Shown: positions 35,001-43,184 of the stretch, one piece after another
How positions within the stretch are numbered: position 1 is the first letter of the stretch
How the letters are laid out: each line of letters opens with the position of its first letter
Assembly: GCA_947447525.1 (NCBI GenBank)
Contig: CANFJL010000005.1
Location: 1-64,000 of the forward strand
From: Flavobacteriales bacterium
GTDB lineage: Bacteria; Bacteroidota; Bacteroidia; Flavobacteriales_D; Crocinitomicaceae
Length of the DNA: 64,000 nucleotides
Reading direction: 5' to 3'
Notes under the pieces: generated by a model
The model's input: the letters and a program-made list of their open reading frames with translations, nothing else
Told to the model about the DNA's origin: nothing
Database searches by the model: none
Translations under genes and position numbers: made by a program

Positions 35001-36377
35001 GATACTTTGCGGAAAGCAATGGGTAAAAAAGATGCGAAGGTTCTAGAAAAAATGAAACCTACTTTTATAGAAAGAGGTGGTTTAAAAGGACATGATGCTA
35101 CTAAATTGGAGAAAATTTGGAAAGACTGGGAAGCTTTTGCTTCTTATGCTTTTAATAAATCTCACTCTACTTGTTATGCTTGGGTTGCCTATCAAACAGC
35201 CTATTTAAAAGCAAATTATCCAGCAGAATACATGGCCTCAGCCTTGAGTAATAACATGAGTGATATCAAACAAGTAACTTTCTTTATGGATGAATGCAAA
35301 CGGATGGGAATTCCAGTTCTTGGTCCTGATGTGAATGAGTCTAAATTGAATTTCACCGTAAATAAGAATGGAGCTATTCGCTTTGGAATGGGAGCCATTC
35401 GTGGTTTAGGTTCTGTTCCTGTTGAAGAAATCATCCGAGAACGACAAAATGGTCCTTTTAACTCTGTCTTTGAATTTTCAAAACGCGTAAATTTAAAGTT
35501 GTGCACGAAACGAATTTTTGAAGCATTAGTATTTGCTGGTGGATTTGATTCTTTTTCAGGAGTGCATCGCGCTCAATATTTTGTCATGGATGCCAAAAAT
35601 CGCAACTTCTTGGAGATTGCCTATAAATATGGGGAGTCATTTCAAAATAATAGTAACTCCAATCAAAGTGACATGTTCGGTGAAGGTTCTGGATTCTCAC
35701 TTCCTGAACCAACGGTTCCTATGTGCGATCCATGGTCGAGTAGTTATGCACTCAGTAAGGAGAAAGAAATGATTGGAATTTTTATCTCCGGTCATCCACT
35801 AGATGATTATAAGGTTGAAATCGACTCATTCTGTTTTGCCAATGTGGGAATGTTACAAGATCTAGAAAAGCATAAAGGTGTCGATTTAATGATGGCAGCC
35901 ATTGTTACCCAAGTCGAACACCGTTTGACGAAAAATGGCGATCCTTTTGGCACTTTGGTTTTTGAAGATTATACGGATCAGTATAGACTTAACATTTTTC
36001 AAGAAACCTATCTTAAGTTTAAACACTTCTTAACCCCTGGGGTATTTATAACGGTTCGTGGTCGTATTGAAGTTCCGCGAAGAAGAACTGAATTGGAGTT
36101 TGTTTTAAATAATATTGAACTCTTGCAGGATTTGCGTGAAAAGCGCGCTAAAAATATGCAGTTAAAAATATCTAACAAAGAATTAAACCATCTGATGATT
36201 GATAAATTGAATGGATTATTTACCTCAAATATTGGTGATATACCAGTTCAGTTTATTGTTTATGATCATTTAGATGGTGTCGAAGTGAGCTTGCCTTCTA
36301 AATCAATACGCATTAAGCCAAATCCAATTTTGTACAAGGAATTGTCAGCAATGGATATTGAATTCAAACTGAATTAA
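32025..36377 (+). CDS. dnaE: DNA polymerase III alpha subunit with N-terminal proofreading exonuclease
   Basis: 1450 residues, about 290 longer than E. coli DnaE. Residues about 1-190 are a DnaQ-type DEDDh exonuclease ('VFDTETTGLP', 'VGHNVNFDINVM', 'EAHNATADVEATTR'). A PHP domain starts at about 259 ('HLHNHTQHSILQ'), the catalytic palm carries 'PDIDIDFDDEGRSKV' near 684, 'GPGRGSAAGSVVAY' precedes it, and the finger, (HhH)2 and OB regions follow. The exonuclease-polymerase fusion is known in Bacteroidota. Several PHP metal ligands are changed: TDHG is 'TDTG', the HLVLLAKN His is Gln ('QVVLLAKN'), and NDxHY is 'NNTYY'. The PHP nuclease is thus probably dead and proofreading supplied by the fused domain. 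Confidence 0.97.
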   Translation: MYLVFDTETTGLPRNFNAPITDVENWPRVVQLAWQIHDADGVLVEQKDFLIKPVGFNIPIKAEEIHGISTALADLAGEELSDVLFLFRKAIEKVDFVVGHNVNFDINVMGCEYVRNQEDTPFTLPVLDTCTEKTATLCQLPGGRGGKFKLPTLSELYRFLFNESFSEAHNATADVEATTRCFLELVRKNYFSNTELNKDQGYSAQFNALNPGTIPLIGLQHLNLKAESAKLIAPKEVKTTPPTTVYNLGELTDIPFVHLHNHTQHSILQSTTDVKALISKAVSLGMPAVALTDTGNMMAAFHFEKAANEYNQSVKRERIAAEKEGIPFDKKEIIPIIGCEFNICRNHIDKSVQDNGYQVVLLAKNKIGYKNLIKLASIAYTKGMYYVPRIDRELLLANCGDLIALSGNLNGEIPSLILNVGEVQAEEALLWWKETFNDDFYIELGRHNLPSEDLVNNNLLELAKKHHVKIVATNNTYYIEQKDAVAHDVLLCVKANELVNTPKGRGRGFRFGLENNEYYFKSQEEMKSLFLDLPDAISNTMEIVSKCEVYHLAHEVLLPAFDIPSEFIDDGDAASGDKIGENNYLKHLTYEGAKKRYGTLSDALVERIEFELATIKNTGYPGYFLIVQDFCHAARKMGVSVGPGRGSAAGSVVAYCNWITNIDPIKYDLLFERFLNPDRISMPDIDIDFDDEGRSKVIDYVIDKYGANQVAQIITYGTMAAKSAVRDTARVMNLSLPEADRLAKLIPDISLKKLFGLEDMLLSEALKNNQEALSNAKELRRIYRGTDMQAVVLQKAMEIEGSLRNTGIHACGVIITPGDISDFVPVATAKDSDMVCTQYDNSVAEAAGLLKMDFLGLKTLTLIKDAVKIIKENRGIDLDPEEFPIEDLATFELFQRGETVGIFQYESVGMQKNLKELKPTEFADLIAMNALYRPGPIEYIPSFIKRKHGIEPIIYDLDDCAEYLKETYGITVYQEQVMLLSQSLADFTKGEADTLRKAMGKKDAKVLEKMKPTFIERGGLKGHDATKLEKIWKDWEAFASYAFNKSHSTCYAWVAYQTAYLKANYPAEYMASALSNNMSDIKQVTFFMDECKRMGIPVLGPDVNESKLNFTVNKNGAIRFGMGAIRGLGSVPVEEIIRERQNGPFNSVFEFSKRVNLKLCTKRIFEALVFAGGFDSFSGVHRAQYFVMDAKNRNFLEIAYKYGESFQNNSNSNQSDMFGEGSGFSLPEPTVPMCDPWSSSYALSKEKEMIGIFISGHPLDDYKVEIDSFCFANVGMLQDLEKHKGVDLMMAAIVTQVEHRLTKNGDPFGTLVFEDYTDQYRLNIFQETYLKFKHFLTPGVFITVRGRIEVPRRRTELEFVLNNIELLQDLREKRAKNMQLKISNKELNHLMIDKLNGLFTSNIGDIPVQFIVYDHLDGVEVSLPSKSIRIKPNPILYKELSAMDIEFKLN

Positions 36378-36381
36378 TAGA

Positions 36382-36417
36382 CAAAAAAAAAGCCCTGCAG
36401 ATGCAAGGCTTTTTTGT
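36382..36417. terminator. Bidirectional Rho-independent terminator between dnaE and the zinc-ribbon gene
   Basis: 'AAAAAAAAGCCCTGC' followed by 'GCAAGGCTTTTTTG' forms a GC-centred stem with A runs on one side and T runs on the other. It can terminate dnaE in one direction and the minus-strand zinc-ribbon gene in the other. Confidence 0.8.
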
Positions 36418-36428
36418 AATTTTTATAT

Positions 36429-37178
36429 TTATTCTTCACCAGAAAAAGGTGTTAGGATACGACCACAATGTTCGCAAACTAATATTTTCTTCTTAGTAAC
36501 AATGTCTAATTGTCTTTGTGGTGGGATTTTATTAAAACATCCTCCACATGCACCTCTTACTACTTCTACTACTGCAAGACCATTCTTAGAATTCAATCTT
36601 AATCTTGAATAAGCAGCAAGTAATCGCTCTTCAATGTTCTTCTTTGCATCAGTTGAAGCTTTTGTTAAGCGGTCTTCATCTTTCTGAGTTTCACTAACAA
36701 TAGCATCTAATTCAGCTTGTTTTAATGCTAAATCTGATTTCTTTTCTGCTAGACGCTCTTCTGCTTCTGTAATAATTTCTTTTTTCCCTTCAATCTTAAT
36801 CTTCCCTTCTTTACCCTTCTTCTCGTGAAGTTTGATCTCTAATTCTTGAAATTCAATTTCCTTAGCAAGAGATTCGAATTCTCTATTATTTCTTACATTG
36901 TCTTGTCTTTCTTTGTACTTAATGATAGCAGCTTCCGAATCTTTTGATTCTTGCTTTCTATCTACCATTTCAGTTTCTAAGTTTTTCAACTCATCATTAA
37001 GCTTCGCTAAACGCGTTTCTAAGCCACCAATTTCATCCTCTAAATCTTGAACCTCTAATGGAAGTTCACCACGAATCGTTCTTATACGATCTATTTCAGA
37101 GTCAATTTTTTGAAGTTCAAAAAGTGTATCTAGCTTGCTTGCTATTGTTACTTCTTTTTTGCTTGCAGTTGCTGCCAT
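36429..37178 (-). CDS. C4-type zinc-ribbon coiled-coil protein
   Basis: 249 residues from the ATG at 37178 (the ORF track starts at a TTG two codons earlier). Residues about 15-185 are a long coiled coil ('LDTLFELQKIDSEIDRIRTIRGELPLEVQDLEDEI...'), followed by a zinc ribbon with two Cys pairs ('RGACGGCFNKIPPQ', 'ILVCEHCGRILTPF'). This is the CT398/FlgZ-like family common in Bacteroidota and Chlamydia, whose proteins are proposed to act in nucleic-acid or secretion contexts; no function is proven. It starts 2 nt after the end of the NIF3-family gene, so both are in one operon. Confidence 0.88.
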   Translation of the reverse strand: MAATASKKEVTIASKLDTLFELQKIDSEIDRIRTIRGELPLEVQDLEDEIGGLETRLAKLNDELKNLETEMVDRKQESKDSEAAIIKYKERQDNVRNNREFESLAKEIEFQELEIKLHEKKGKEGKIKIEGKKEIITEAEERLAEKKSDLALKQAELDAIVSETQKDEDRLTKASTDAKKNIEERLLAAYSRLRLNSKNGLAVVEVVRGACGGCFNKIPPQRQLDIVTKKKILVCEHCGRILTPFSGEE

Positions 37179-37180
37179 AT

Positions 37181-38275
37181 TCAAAGGTAGTTAATCGGAT
37201 TTGTATTTAATTCACTTAAACGGACGGCAAAGTTAGTAAAATTTTCTTTAAGTTTTTCTACCAATAAATTTGAAGTGAATTGCTCACTTTCATAATGCCC
37301 AATATCCAGGTACATAATTTTATCTTCTGCATCAAAAAATTCATGGTATTTCATGTCTGCAGTGATGTAGCAATCTGCACCAGAAGCAAGTGCTCGATGT
37401 CTAAGAAAACTACCTGAACCCCCACATAATGCTACTGTTTTGATGTGTGTGATGTGTGCTTTTGTATGGCGAATCACACCACAATTAAAGGTGTTTTTTA
37501 CCTGTGCTAGAAATTGATTCACCTCCATTGCTTCGGCTAATTCACCAATCAAACCCGCACCGAAAGATGTTTGTTTATTTTTTAATTGGATTAAATCATA
37601 CGCTACTTCTTCGTAGGGATGTGCCGATTTCATCGCTGCTAAAACTTTTGTTACTTGGGTTTGGTGTACTAAATATTGGGCACTGTTTTCTTTGATTGAA
37701 CTGCGCTCACCAATTTTCCCAACGCTAGGACTTGCCTCCTCTTTCGGAGTAAATGATCCGATTCCTTCGCTAACAAAATTGCATGCTTCATAGTTTCCGA
37801 TACTTCCCGCTCCAGCAGCGAACAAAGCAGTGTCAAGTTTTTCTTGGGCTTCCTGTGGCACAAATACTACCAATTTATAAAATTGCCCTTCCATCGCTTG
37901 TAAAACCCCTGTATTTAGAAGATTCAATCTTCTGCCTATTTCTGCATTAACGCCTAAAGGATGGTTGTCTAAATTGGTATGGATGGAAAATAAGGTAATA
38001 TCGTTTTTAATGCATTTTCGTACGATTTTTTCAATAGAGGAATGATTTCCAATTTGCTTTAATCCCACAAATAATAGTGGGTGATGGCTGATAATTAAAT
38101 TACAGTTTTTTGAAATGGCTTCGTCAACGATTGCCTCTGTGCAATCCAAGGAAACTAAAATATTTTTTACTTCTAAATCAATTTCACCTAGTTGTAATCC
38201 TGAATTATCATAATGCTCCTGTAATTCAATAGGAAATTCATTGCTAAGCCAATCGCAGACAGTTTTAATTTTCAT
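37181..38275 (-). CDS. NIF3-family dinuclear metal-centre protein
   Basis: 364 residues of the NIF3/YbgI family. Metal-binding motifs: 'LIISHHPLLF' (His-His) near residue 60, 'SIHTNLDNHPLGVN' (His/Asp), and C-terminal 'YITADMKYHEFFDA' and 'DIGHYESEQF' (His, Glu). The central YqfO-type insertion, about residues 130-240 ('FYKLVVFVPQEAQEKL', 'HPYEEVAYDLIQL'), explains why it is longer than E. coli YbgI (247). Hexameric dinuclear metal proteins have no firmly established reaction, though GTP cyclohydrolase-like activity has been proposed for relatives. The start shares one base with the upstream barrel gene. Confidence 0.93.
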   Translation of the reverse strand: MKIKTVCDWLSNEFPIELQEHYDNSGLQLGEIDLEVKNILVSLDCTEAIVDEAISKNCNLIISHHPLLFVGLKQIGNHSSIEKIVRKCIKNDITLFSIHTNLDNHPLGVNAEIGRRLNLLNTGVLQAMEGQFYKLVVFVPQEAQEKLDTALFAAGAGSIGNYEACNFVSEGIGSFTPKEEASPSVGKIGERSSIKENSAQYLVHQTQVTKVLAAMKSAHPYEEVAYDLIQLKNKQTSFGAGLIGELAEAMEVNQFLAQVKNTFNCGVIRHTKAHITHIKTVALCGGSGSFLRHRALASGADCYITADMKYHEFFDAEDKIMYLDIGHYESEQFTSNLLVEKLKENFTNFAVRLSELNTNPINYL

Positions 38276-39009
38276 TATTCGATGTTTTTACTTAGTCCAA
38301 AACTTAAACCCAGTCCTTTTGAAAGGTGTTGATAATCTGCTGTTTTAATATAAGTATTGGTGATTTGATAACGATAGGTCATTTTGCAAAATACACCATA
38401 ATTATTTTTACCAAAATAATGCAAACCCATTTCGCCTAAAGCGCTAAGCGCAAAGGAATTGCAATAAAGATTTTGTTCTATCTTAGCTTCTTTAGGGCCA
38501 CCTAAACTCGTCGTCCATTGTTGATTTTGTAAATAGTTGATGTAAAGTTGTGCTTGTAATCCCCCTCCAATTGAAAATCGAAATTGATTTCCTTTTTCCC
38601 ATTTTATCTGTAAAGGCATACTCAAATAACGATATTTGCTTTGAGCGTTAAAGGTACTATCTCCTCCTAATGCACCTTGATAAGTGTATTGCTCCCCGGT
38701 TTGAAGAAATTTCATACCCCCCTCAAATCTTAAATTTGGTTTGATTCCCGTATTGATTCCTAATTGGTAAGACCAAATTTTTAAAGCTTCTTCATAAGCC
38801 CTTTCACCTAATGGAATGGTTAAAAAATCGGTGTTTTGTGACAAATCTCGAAAACTATTGGTGTGGTTAAAATCAATAAAAGCATAAGTTGGTAAAATTT
38901 TCTTTTCTTTGACTTTTTTAAGCTCTTCTGTATTATTCCCAATGATTTGAGCGATCAACGATGGACTAATCATAAGCATTAACAAGCTCAAAAATATAGT
39001 ATTTTTCAT
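38275..39009 (-). CDS. Predicted outer-membrane beta-barrel protein, 244 aa
   Basis: Signal peptide 'MKNTIFLSLLMLMISPSLIAQ', then beta-strand pairs with alternating aromatic residues ('GINTGIKPNLRFEGGMKFL', 'FRFSIGGGLQAQLYINYL', 'GLHYFGKNNYGVFCKMTYRYQI'), ending 'GLGLSFGLSKNIE'. This resembles PorT/OmpW-like small barrels, but no named family is assured. It is the first gene of a three-gene minus-strand operon with the NIF3 and zinc-ribbon genes. An imperfect -7 box (TAAATTTA) sits 5 nt before its ATG. Confidence 0.75.
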   Translation of the reverse strand: MKNTIFLSLLMLMISPSLIAQIIGNNTEELKKVKEKKILPTYAFIDFNHTNSFRDLSQNTDFLTIPLGERAYEEALKIWSYQLGINTGIKPNLRFEGGMKFLQTGEQYTYQGALGGDSTFNAQSKYRYLSMPLQIKWEKGNQFRFSIGGGLQAQLYINYLQNQQWTTSLGGPKEAKIEQNLYCNSFALSALGEMGLHYFGKNNYGVFCKMTYRYQITNTYIKTADYQHLSKGLGLSFGLSKNIE

Positions 39010-39082
39010 TTCGTAAATTTACATAAATAAAGTAATTCAGAAAATCCTAACCTAGGTCATTTTTTCTTGCTTTCAAAGGTCT

Positions 39083-39090
39083 TACTTTTG
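39083..39090 (+). promoter_or_regulatory. Bacteroidota -7 box TACTTTTG for the YceI gene
   Basis: A TAnnTTTG match ending 26 nt before the ATG of the YceI-like gene, within the 106-nt divergent gap. Confidence 0.5.
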
Positions 39091-39115
39091 TCTTTTAATT
39101 TTAAAAAATATAATT

Positions 39116-39643
39116 ATGACAACTACTTGGAATTTAGACAGCATGCACAGTGAAATTGGTTTTAAAGTGCGTCACATGATGATTTCAAACATCAGTGGAT
39201 CTTTTGGTGCCTTTTCAGCAAATGTTGCAAGCGAAGGAGATGATTTTTCTAATTCAAACATCAACTTTGAAGCAGAAATAGACAGTATTAATACGGGTGT
39301 TGCTGATCGTGATGGTCATTTAAAGTCCGCTGACTTTTTTGACGGAGCAACGTATCCAAATTTAAATTTTAAATCTACTTCAGTTGCTAATAATGGGGAA
39401 GGTAACTTAACGATTACAGGTGATTTAACAATCAAAGGTGTTACTAAAGCAGTTACCTTAGATGCTGAATTATCTGGAGTTGCAGTTGATCCTTATGGTC
39501 AAACGAAAGTAGGTTTATCTGTATCTGGTAAAATCAAAAGAAGTGATTTTGGTTTATCTTGGGGTGCTGTTACTGAAGCTGGACATGTTGTTTTAGGTGA
39601 TGACATCAAAATTAATAGCGAATTGCAGTTCATAAAGCAATAA
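39116..39643 (+). CDS. YceI-family lipid-binding protein
   Basis: 175 residues forming the YceI lipocalin-like barrel that binds polyisoprenoid or other lipids. Motifs: 'WNLDSMHSEIGFKVRHMMISNISGSFGAF', 'INFEAEIDSINTGVADRDGHLKSADFFD', 'YPNLNFKSTSV', 'TGDLTIKGVTKAVTLDAE' and 'IKRSDFGLSW'. There is no signal peptide, so this copy is predicted to be cytoplasmic, as in some Bacteroidota. It has its own promoter box upstream and a terminator downstream, so it is probably a single-gene unit. Confidence 0.92.
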   Translation: MTTTWNLDSMHSEIGFKVRHMMISNISGSFGAFSANVASEGDDFSNSNINFEAEIDSINTGVADRDGHLKSADFFDGATYPNLNFKSTSVANNGEGNLTITGDLTIKGVTKAVTLDAELSGVAVDPYGQTKVGLSVSGKIKRSDFGLSWGAVTEAGHVVLGDDIKINSELQFIKQ

Positions 39644-39662
39644 GTAATAAATATCAATATGG

Positions 39663-39700
39663 AGATCCCTTTTAGTTTTTACTAGAAGGGATTTTTTATT
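39663..39700 (+). terminator. Rho-independent terminator after the YceI gene
   Basis: 'ATCCCTTTTAGT' pairs with 'ACTAGAAGGGAT' around a short loop, followed by a run of T residues ('TTTTTTATT'). It is placed 20 nt after the stop codon. Confidence 0.8.
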
Positions 39701-39760
39701 AAAGTCTATTTTGATTGACATTCTACCCCTTAAATTCCTAAGAATTACGCTTATTCTCCT

Positions 39761-39768
39761 TAACTTTG
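39761..39768 (+). promoter_or_regulatory. Bacteroidota -7 box TAACTTTG at the aroC start
   Basis: A TAnnTTTG match whose last base is 5 nt from the aroC ATG at 39773, the same geometry as at the aminotransferase gene. It predicts a leaderless or near-leaderless aroC transcript. Confidence 0.55.
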
Positions 39769-39772
39769 GACC

Positions 39773-40840
39773 ATGGCAGGATCGAATTTTGGTACTCTTT
39801 TTACACTAACTTCCTTCGGAGAGTCGCATGGAATTGCCCTTGGTGGGGTAATTGATGGTATGCCTGCAAATATTGAAATAGATTTCGAAGCCATTCAATC
39901 AGAATTAGACCGCAGAAAACCAGGACAATCTGATTTGGTAAGTCCAAGAAAAGAAAAAGATGTGGTGGAATTTCTCTCCGGATTTTTTGATGGAAAATCT
40001 ACAGGAACTTCAATTGGATTCATTATAAAAAATGATGACCAACAGTCAAAAGATTATGAAAATATAAAAGATAGTTTCCGTCCCTCGCATGCTGACTATA
40101 CTTATGCTGAAAAATATGGCATCCGTGATTATCGTGGTGGTGGAAGATCTAGCGCCCGAGAAACCGTGGCAAGAGTAGTTGCAGGGGCTTTAGCAAAACA
40201 AGTATTAAATCATTTAGACATTCGATTCTCTACTTATGTTTGTCAAGTAGGAACTATTTCTTTAGAACAATTGGGTTTTTATCCAAAAGAACTAATTGAA
40301 GCCTCTTTGGTGCGCTGTCCAAATGAATCAACTGCTTACAAAATGATTCAAGAAATTGAGCAAACTCGCTTGGCAGGTGATACTATCGGGGGCCTTATTG
40401 CCTGTTGTATTGAAAATGTCCCAGCTGGAATAGGGGAGCCCGTTTTTGATAAATTACACGCGGAATTAGCTAAGGCCATGTTATCCATAAATGCAGTAAA
40501 AGGATTTGAAATTGGAAGTGGTTTTGCTGCAGCTGCAATGAAAGGATCAGAACACAATGATTTATTTAATGCGGACGGAAGTACTAAAAGTAATCACTCA
40601 GGAGGTATTCAAGGAGGTATCAGCAATGGCATGCCAATTGAATTCAAGGTTGCCTTTAAACCTGTTGCTAGTATTCTTCAAACTCAAGAAATGCTCACAA
40701 AAGATGGTGCATTGAAATCTTCTGAAATTAAGGGCCGTCATGATGCTTGTGTTGTGCCTAGAGCAGTTCCTATTGTAGAAGCTATGGCGGCAATGGTGAT
40801 TTTAGATTTCTACCTTCGCAATAAGTCAGTACATTTGTAA
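39773..40840 (+). CDS. aroC: Chorismate synthase
   Basis: 355-residue FMN-dependent enzyme converting EPSP to chorismate, the branch point for aromatic amino acids. Motifs: '[23 protein letters not shown]' at the start, '[40 protein letters not shown]' (split here) with the conserved His, and '[26 protein letters not shown]' near residue 280. '[18 protein letters not shown]' closes the domain. Length is normal. It is followed 12 nt later by a DUF4293-type membrane protein gene. Confidence 0.97.
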   Translation: MAGSNFGTLFTLTSFGESHGIALGGVIDGMPANIEIDFEAIQSELDRRKPGQSDLVSPRKEKDVVEFLSGFFDGKSTGTSIGFIIKNDDQQSKDYENIKDSFRPSHADYTYAEKYGIRDYRGGGRSSARETVARVVAGALAKQVLNHLDIRFSTYVCQVGTISLEQLGFYPKELIEASLVRCPNESTAYKMIQEIEQTRLAGDTIGGLIACCIENVPAGIGEPVFDKLHAELAKAMLSINAVKGFEIGSGFAAAAMKGSEHNDLFNADGSTKSNHSGGIQGGISNGMPIEFKVAFKPVASILQTQEMLTKDGALKSSEIKGRHDACVVPRAVPIVEAMAAMVILDFYLRNKSVHL

Positions 40841-40852
40841 AAAAAATAAAAA

Positions 40853-41305
40853 ATGATTCAACGTATTCAACATTTATATTTGACTTTTGTAATAATAAAT
40901 CTTTGTGTATTATTAAGTGGTGTACATTTGGCCAGTTATGAAGCAAAAAACTTAATGCATCAATGCACTGTTTATGGCTTCTTGGAAGGAAAAAATATGG
41001 TGCATAATTTCCCCCTTTATATTATTGTATTAGTGCTCATTGCCTTCTTGATCTTTAGCATTAGTCAATTTAAAAAATTAAAACTTCAACTGAAAATAGT
41101 GCAAATGACTTTTGTACTTTACCTCTTATTTACTTTAGGGGTCACCGCTTTGTTTTTATTTAAATTAATGCCCAATGTCCCTGAGACGGTAAGTTTAGAA
41201 TTGGGTTATTATTTATTAGTTCTTGGTTTACCTTTTACTTATTTAGGGATGCGAGGAATTAAACGAGACAAGAATTTACTTGACTCTCTCAACAGATTAC
41301 GTTAA
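40853..41305 (+). CDS. DUF4293-like four-helix membrane protein
   Basis: 150 residues with four predicted membrane helices (about 7-27, 51-73, 83-105, 118-135). The opening 'MIQRIQHLYLTFVIINLCVLL' and the overall layout match the DUF4293 family of Bacteroidota integral membrane proteins. The C-terminus is basic and probably cytoplasmic ('GIKRDKNLLDSLNRLR'). Its stop codon is 1 nt before the ATG of the ABC-F gene, so translation may be coupled. Function unknown. Confidence 0.85.
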   Translation: MIQRIQHLYLTFVIINLCVLLSGVHLASYEAKNLMHQCTVYGFLEGKNMVHNFPLYIIVLVLIAFLIFSISQFKKLKLQLKIVQMTFVLYLLFTLGVTALFLFKLMPNVPETVSLELGYYLLVLGLPFTYLGMRGIKRDKNLLDSLNRLR

Positions 41306-41306
41306 C

Positions 41307-43184
41307 ATGAATTATTTATCGGTAGAAAACCTAACCAAATCTTTTGGTGAACGCATACTTTTTGAAGATCTAACTTTTGGAATTGATCAAGGACAAAAAG
41401 TGGCAATTGTTGCAAAAAATGGAGCAGGTAAAACTACGCTTCTACGCTGTTTAATGGATATGGAGCAGTATGATAGTGGTCGTATTGTTTATCGAAATGA
41501 TATTCGTGTTGCTTTTATGGAACAAACAGAATCGCTCAATCCTGATCAATCTATTCTAGAAGCGGTATTTGATCATGATATTCCAGCACTTCAGTTAATC
41601 AAGACCTACAATCTTGCTATGGCAACGAATGATGAGGATGCTTTAGCGGATTGTTATCAAGCGATAACGGAAATGAATGCTTGGGATATAGAAGTGAAAG
41701 TGCAGCAAATTCTATCGGTTCTTAAATTAGATCAAACGGATCAAAAAATTGGTTCTTTGTCCGGAGGTCAAAAAAAGAGAGTAGCATTAGCAAAAGTATT
41801 ATTGTCTGAGGCTGATTTTTTAATTTTAGATGAACCTACCAATCATTTGGATTTGGATATGATTGAATGGCTTGAGTCTTACCTCTCGGCATCCAAGTCC
41901 ACTTTATTGATGGTGACTCACGATCGTTATTTTTTGGAGGTGGTGTGTGATACCATTTTTGAACTAAGCGATCGTACGATATATAAGTATAAAGGTAATT
42001 TCTCTTATTATTTGGAGAAGAAGGCTGAACGTGAAGAACAATTACAATCTACTGTTGAGAAAGCTAAAAACACTTTCCGCAAAGAGTTAGATTGGATTAG
42101 GAGACAGCCAAAAGCAAGAGGTACCAAACAAAAAGCTCGAGTTGATGCCTTTGATGGTATTAAGGCAACGGCACAAATGCGCTTGGATGAGGATGAAATG
42201 GAATTACCAATTAAAATGGAGCGTTTAGGTTCCAAAATAGTGGAGTTCCATAAGGTAAGTAAGTCTTATGATCCTAAGGTTATTTTGGAGGACTTCTCTT
42301 ATCATTTCCAGAGAAAAGAACGCTTGGGTATTGTTGGTAATAATGGAACAGGAAAAAGTACTTTTTTAAATATGCTGATTGGCGAAGAGCCAACAGATAG
42401 AGGGAAGGTAGTTATCGGTGATACGATTGTCTTTGGTTATTACAGTCAAGATCTTATAAAGGTTGATGACAATAAGAAGGTGATTGATGTGGTAAAGGAT
42501 GTTGCAGAATTTATTCCGCTAGAAAAAGGAAAAGAGCTTTCTGCTGCGCAATTATTGGAGCGATTTTTATTTAATCGCGATATGCATTATAATTTCGTAC
42601 ATAAATTAAGTGGTGGTGAAAAACGCCGTCTGAAGTTGCTGAAGGTCTTGATGAGTAATCCTAATTTCTTAATCTTGGATGAACCTACAAATGATCTTGA
42701 TATTTTTGCAATGAGTGTCCTAGAAGAATATTTGCGTGGATTTCAAGGTTGCCTAGTGGTGGTATCGCATGACCGTTATTTTATGGATAAAATGGTGGAT
42801 CACCTTTTTGTTTTTGAAGGTGAAGGCGTTCTAAAGGATATCGTAGGTAATTATACGGAATTTAGAAAAGCTCAAATTCAAAAAGCACGCAATTCAAAGG
42901 ACAATAAGACGACAACTGAAAAACCTGAAAAGGATGAGTTTAAAGAAAAATTAATTTCAACTTCTAGCGAAAAACGCAAGTTGAGCTTCAAGGAAAAAGC
43001 TGAATTTGAAAGTTTGGAGCGTGACTTGGAATTACTGGAAGAGAAAAAAAATGCTTTAACGGAAGCCTTACTTAATCCTGAAAATAGCGCTAAACTATAT
43101 GAAATCGGACAAGATTTAGGAGTACTGGTGACGGAATTGGAAAGTAAAACGGATCGATGGTTGGAATTATCCGAATTCGTTTAG
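41307..43184 (+). CDS. ABC-F family ATPase
   Basis: 625 residues from the ATG at 41307 (the ORF track's TTG at 41280 overlaps the upstream gene). Two ATPase domains in one chain without membrane segments. Domain 1: Walker A 'AKNGAGKTTLL', signature 'LSGGQKKRVALAKVLL', Walker B 'FLILDEPTNHLD'. Linker (P-site tRNA interaction motif) 'EEQLQSTVEKAKNTFRKELDWIRRQPKARGTKQ'. Domain 2: 'GNNGTGKSTFL', 'LSGGEKRRLKLLKVL', 'FLILDEPTNDLD'. The C-terminus is a coiled coil (about 545-625). It is of Uup/EttA type: it resolves ribosome states and may confer tolerance to ribosome-targeting drugs. Ends with a 4-nt overlap with a convergent gene. Confidence 0.93.
   Translation: MNYLSVENLTKSFGERILFEDLTFGIDQGQKVAIVAKNGAGKTTLLRCLMDMEQYDSGRIVYRNDIRVAFMEQTESLNPDQSILEAVFDHDIPALQLIKTYNLAMATNDEDALADCYQAITEMNAWDIEVKVQQILSVLKLDQTDQKIGSLSGGQKKRVALAKVLLSEADFLILDEPTNHLDLDMIEWLESYLSASKSTLLMVTHDRYFLEVVCDTIFELSDRTIYKYKGNFSYYLEKKAEREEQLQSTVEKAKNTFRKELDWIRRQPKARGTKQKARVDAFDGIKATAQMRLDEDEMELPIKMERLGSKIVEFHKVSKSYDPKVILEDFSYHFQRKERLGIVGNNGTGKSTFLNMLIGEEPTDRGKVVIGDTIVFGYYSQDLIKVDDNKKVIDVVKDVAEFIPLEKGKELSAAQLLERFLFNRDMHYNFVHKLSGGEKRRLKLLKVLMSNPNFLILDEPTNDLDIFAMSVLEEYLRGFQGCLVVVSHDRYFMDKMVDHLFVFEGEGVLKDIVGNYTEFRKAQIQKARNSKDNKTTTEKPEKDEFKEKLISTSSEKRKLSFKEKAEFESLERDLELLEEKKNALTEALLNPENSAKLYEIGQDLGVLVTELESKTDRWLELSEFV

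Noticed and set aside
32025-36377. Intein in DnaE
   Set aside because: The extra length is fully explained by the N-terminal exonuclease domain; the polymerase motifs are uninterrupted.
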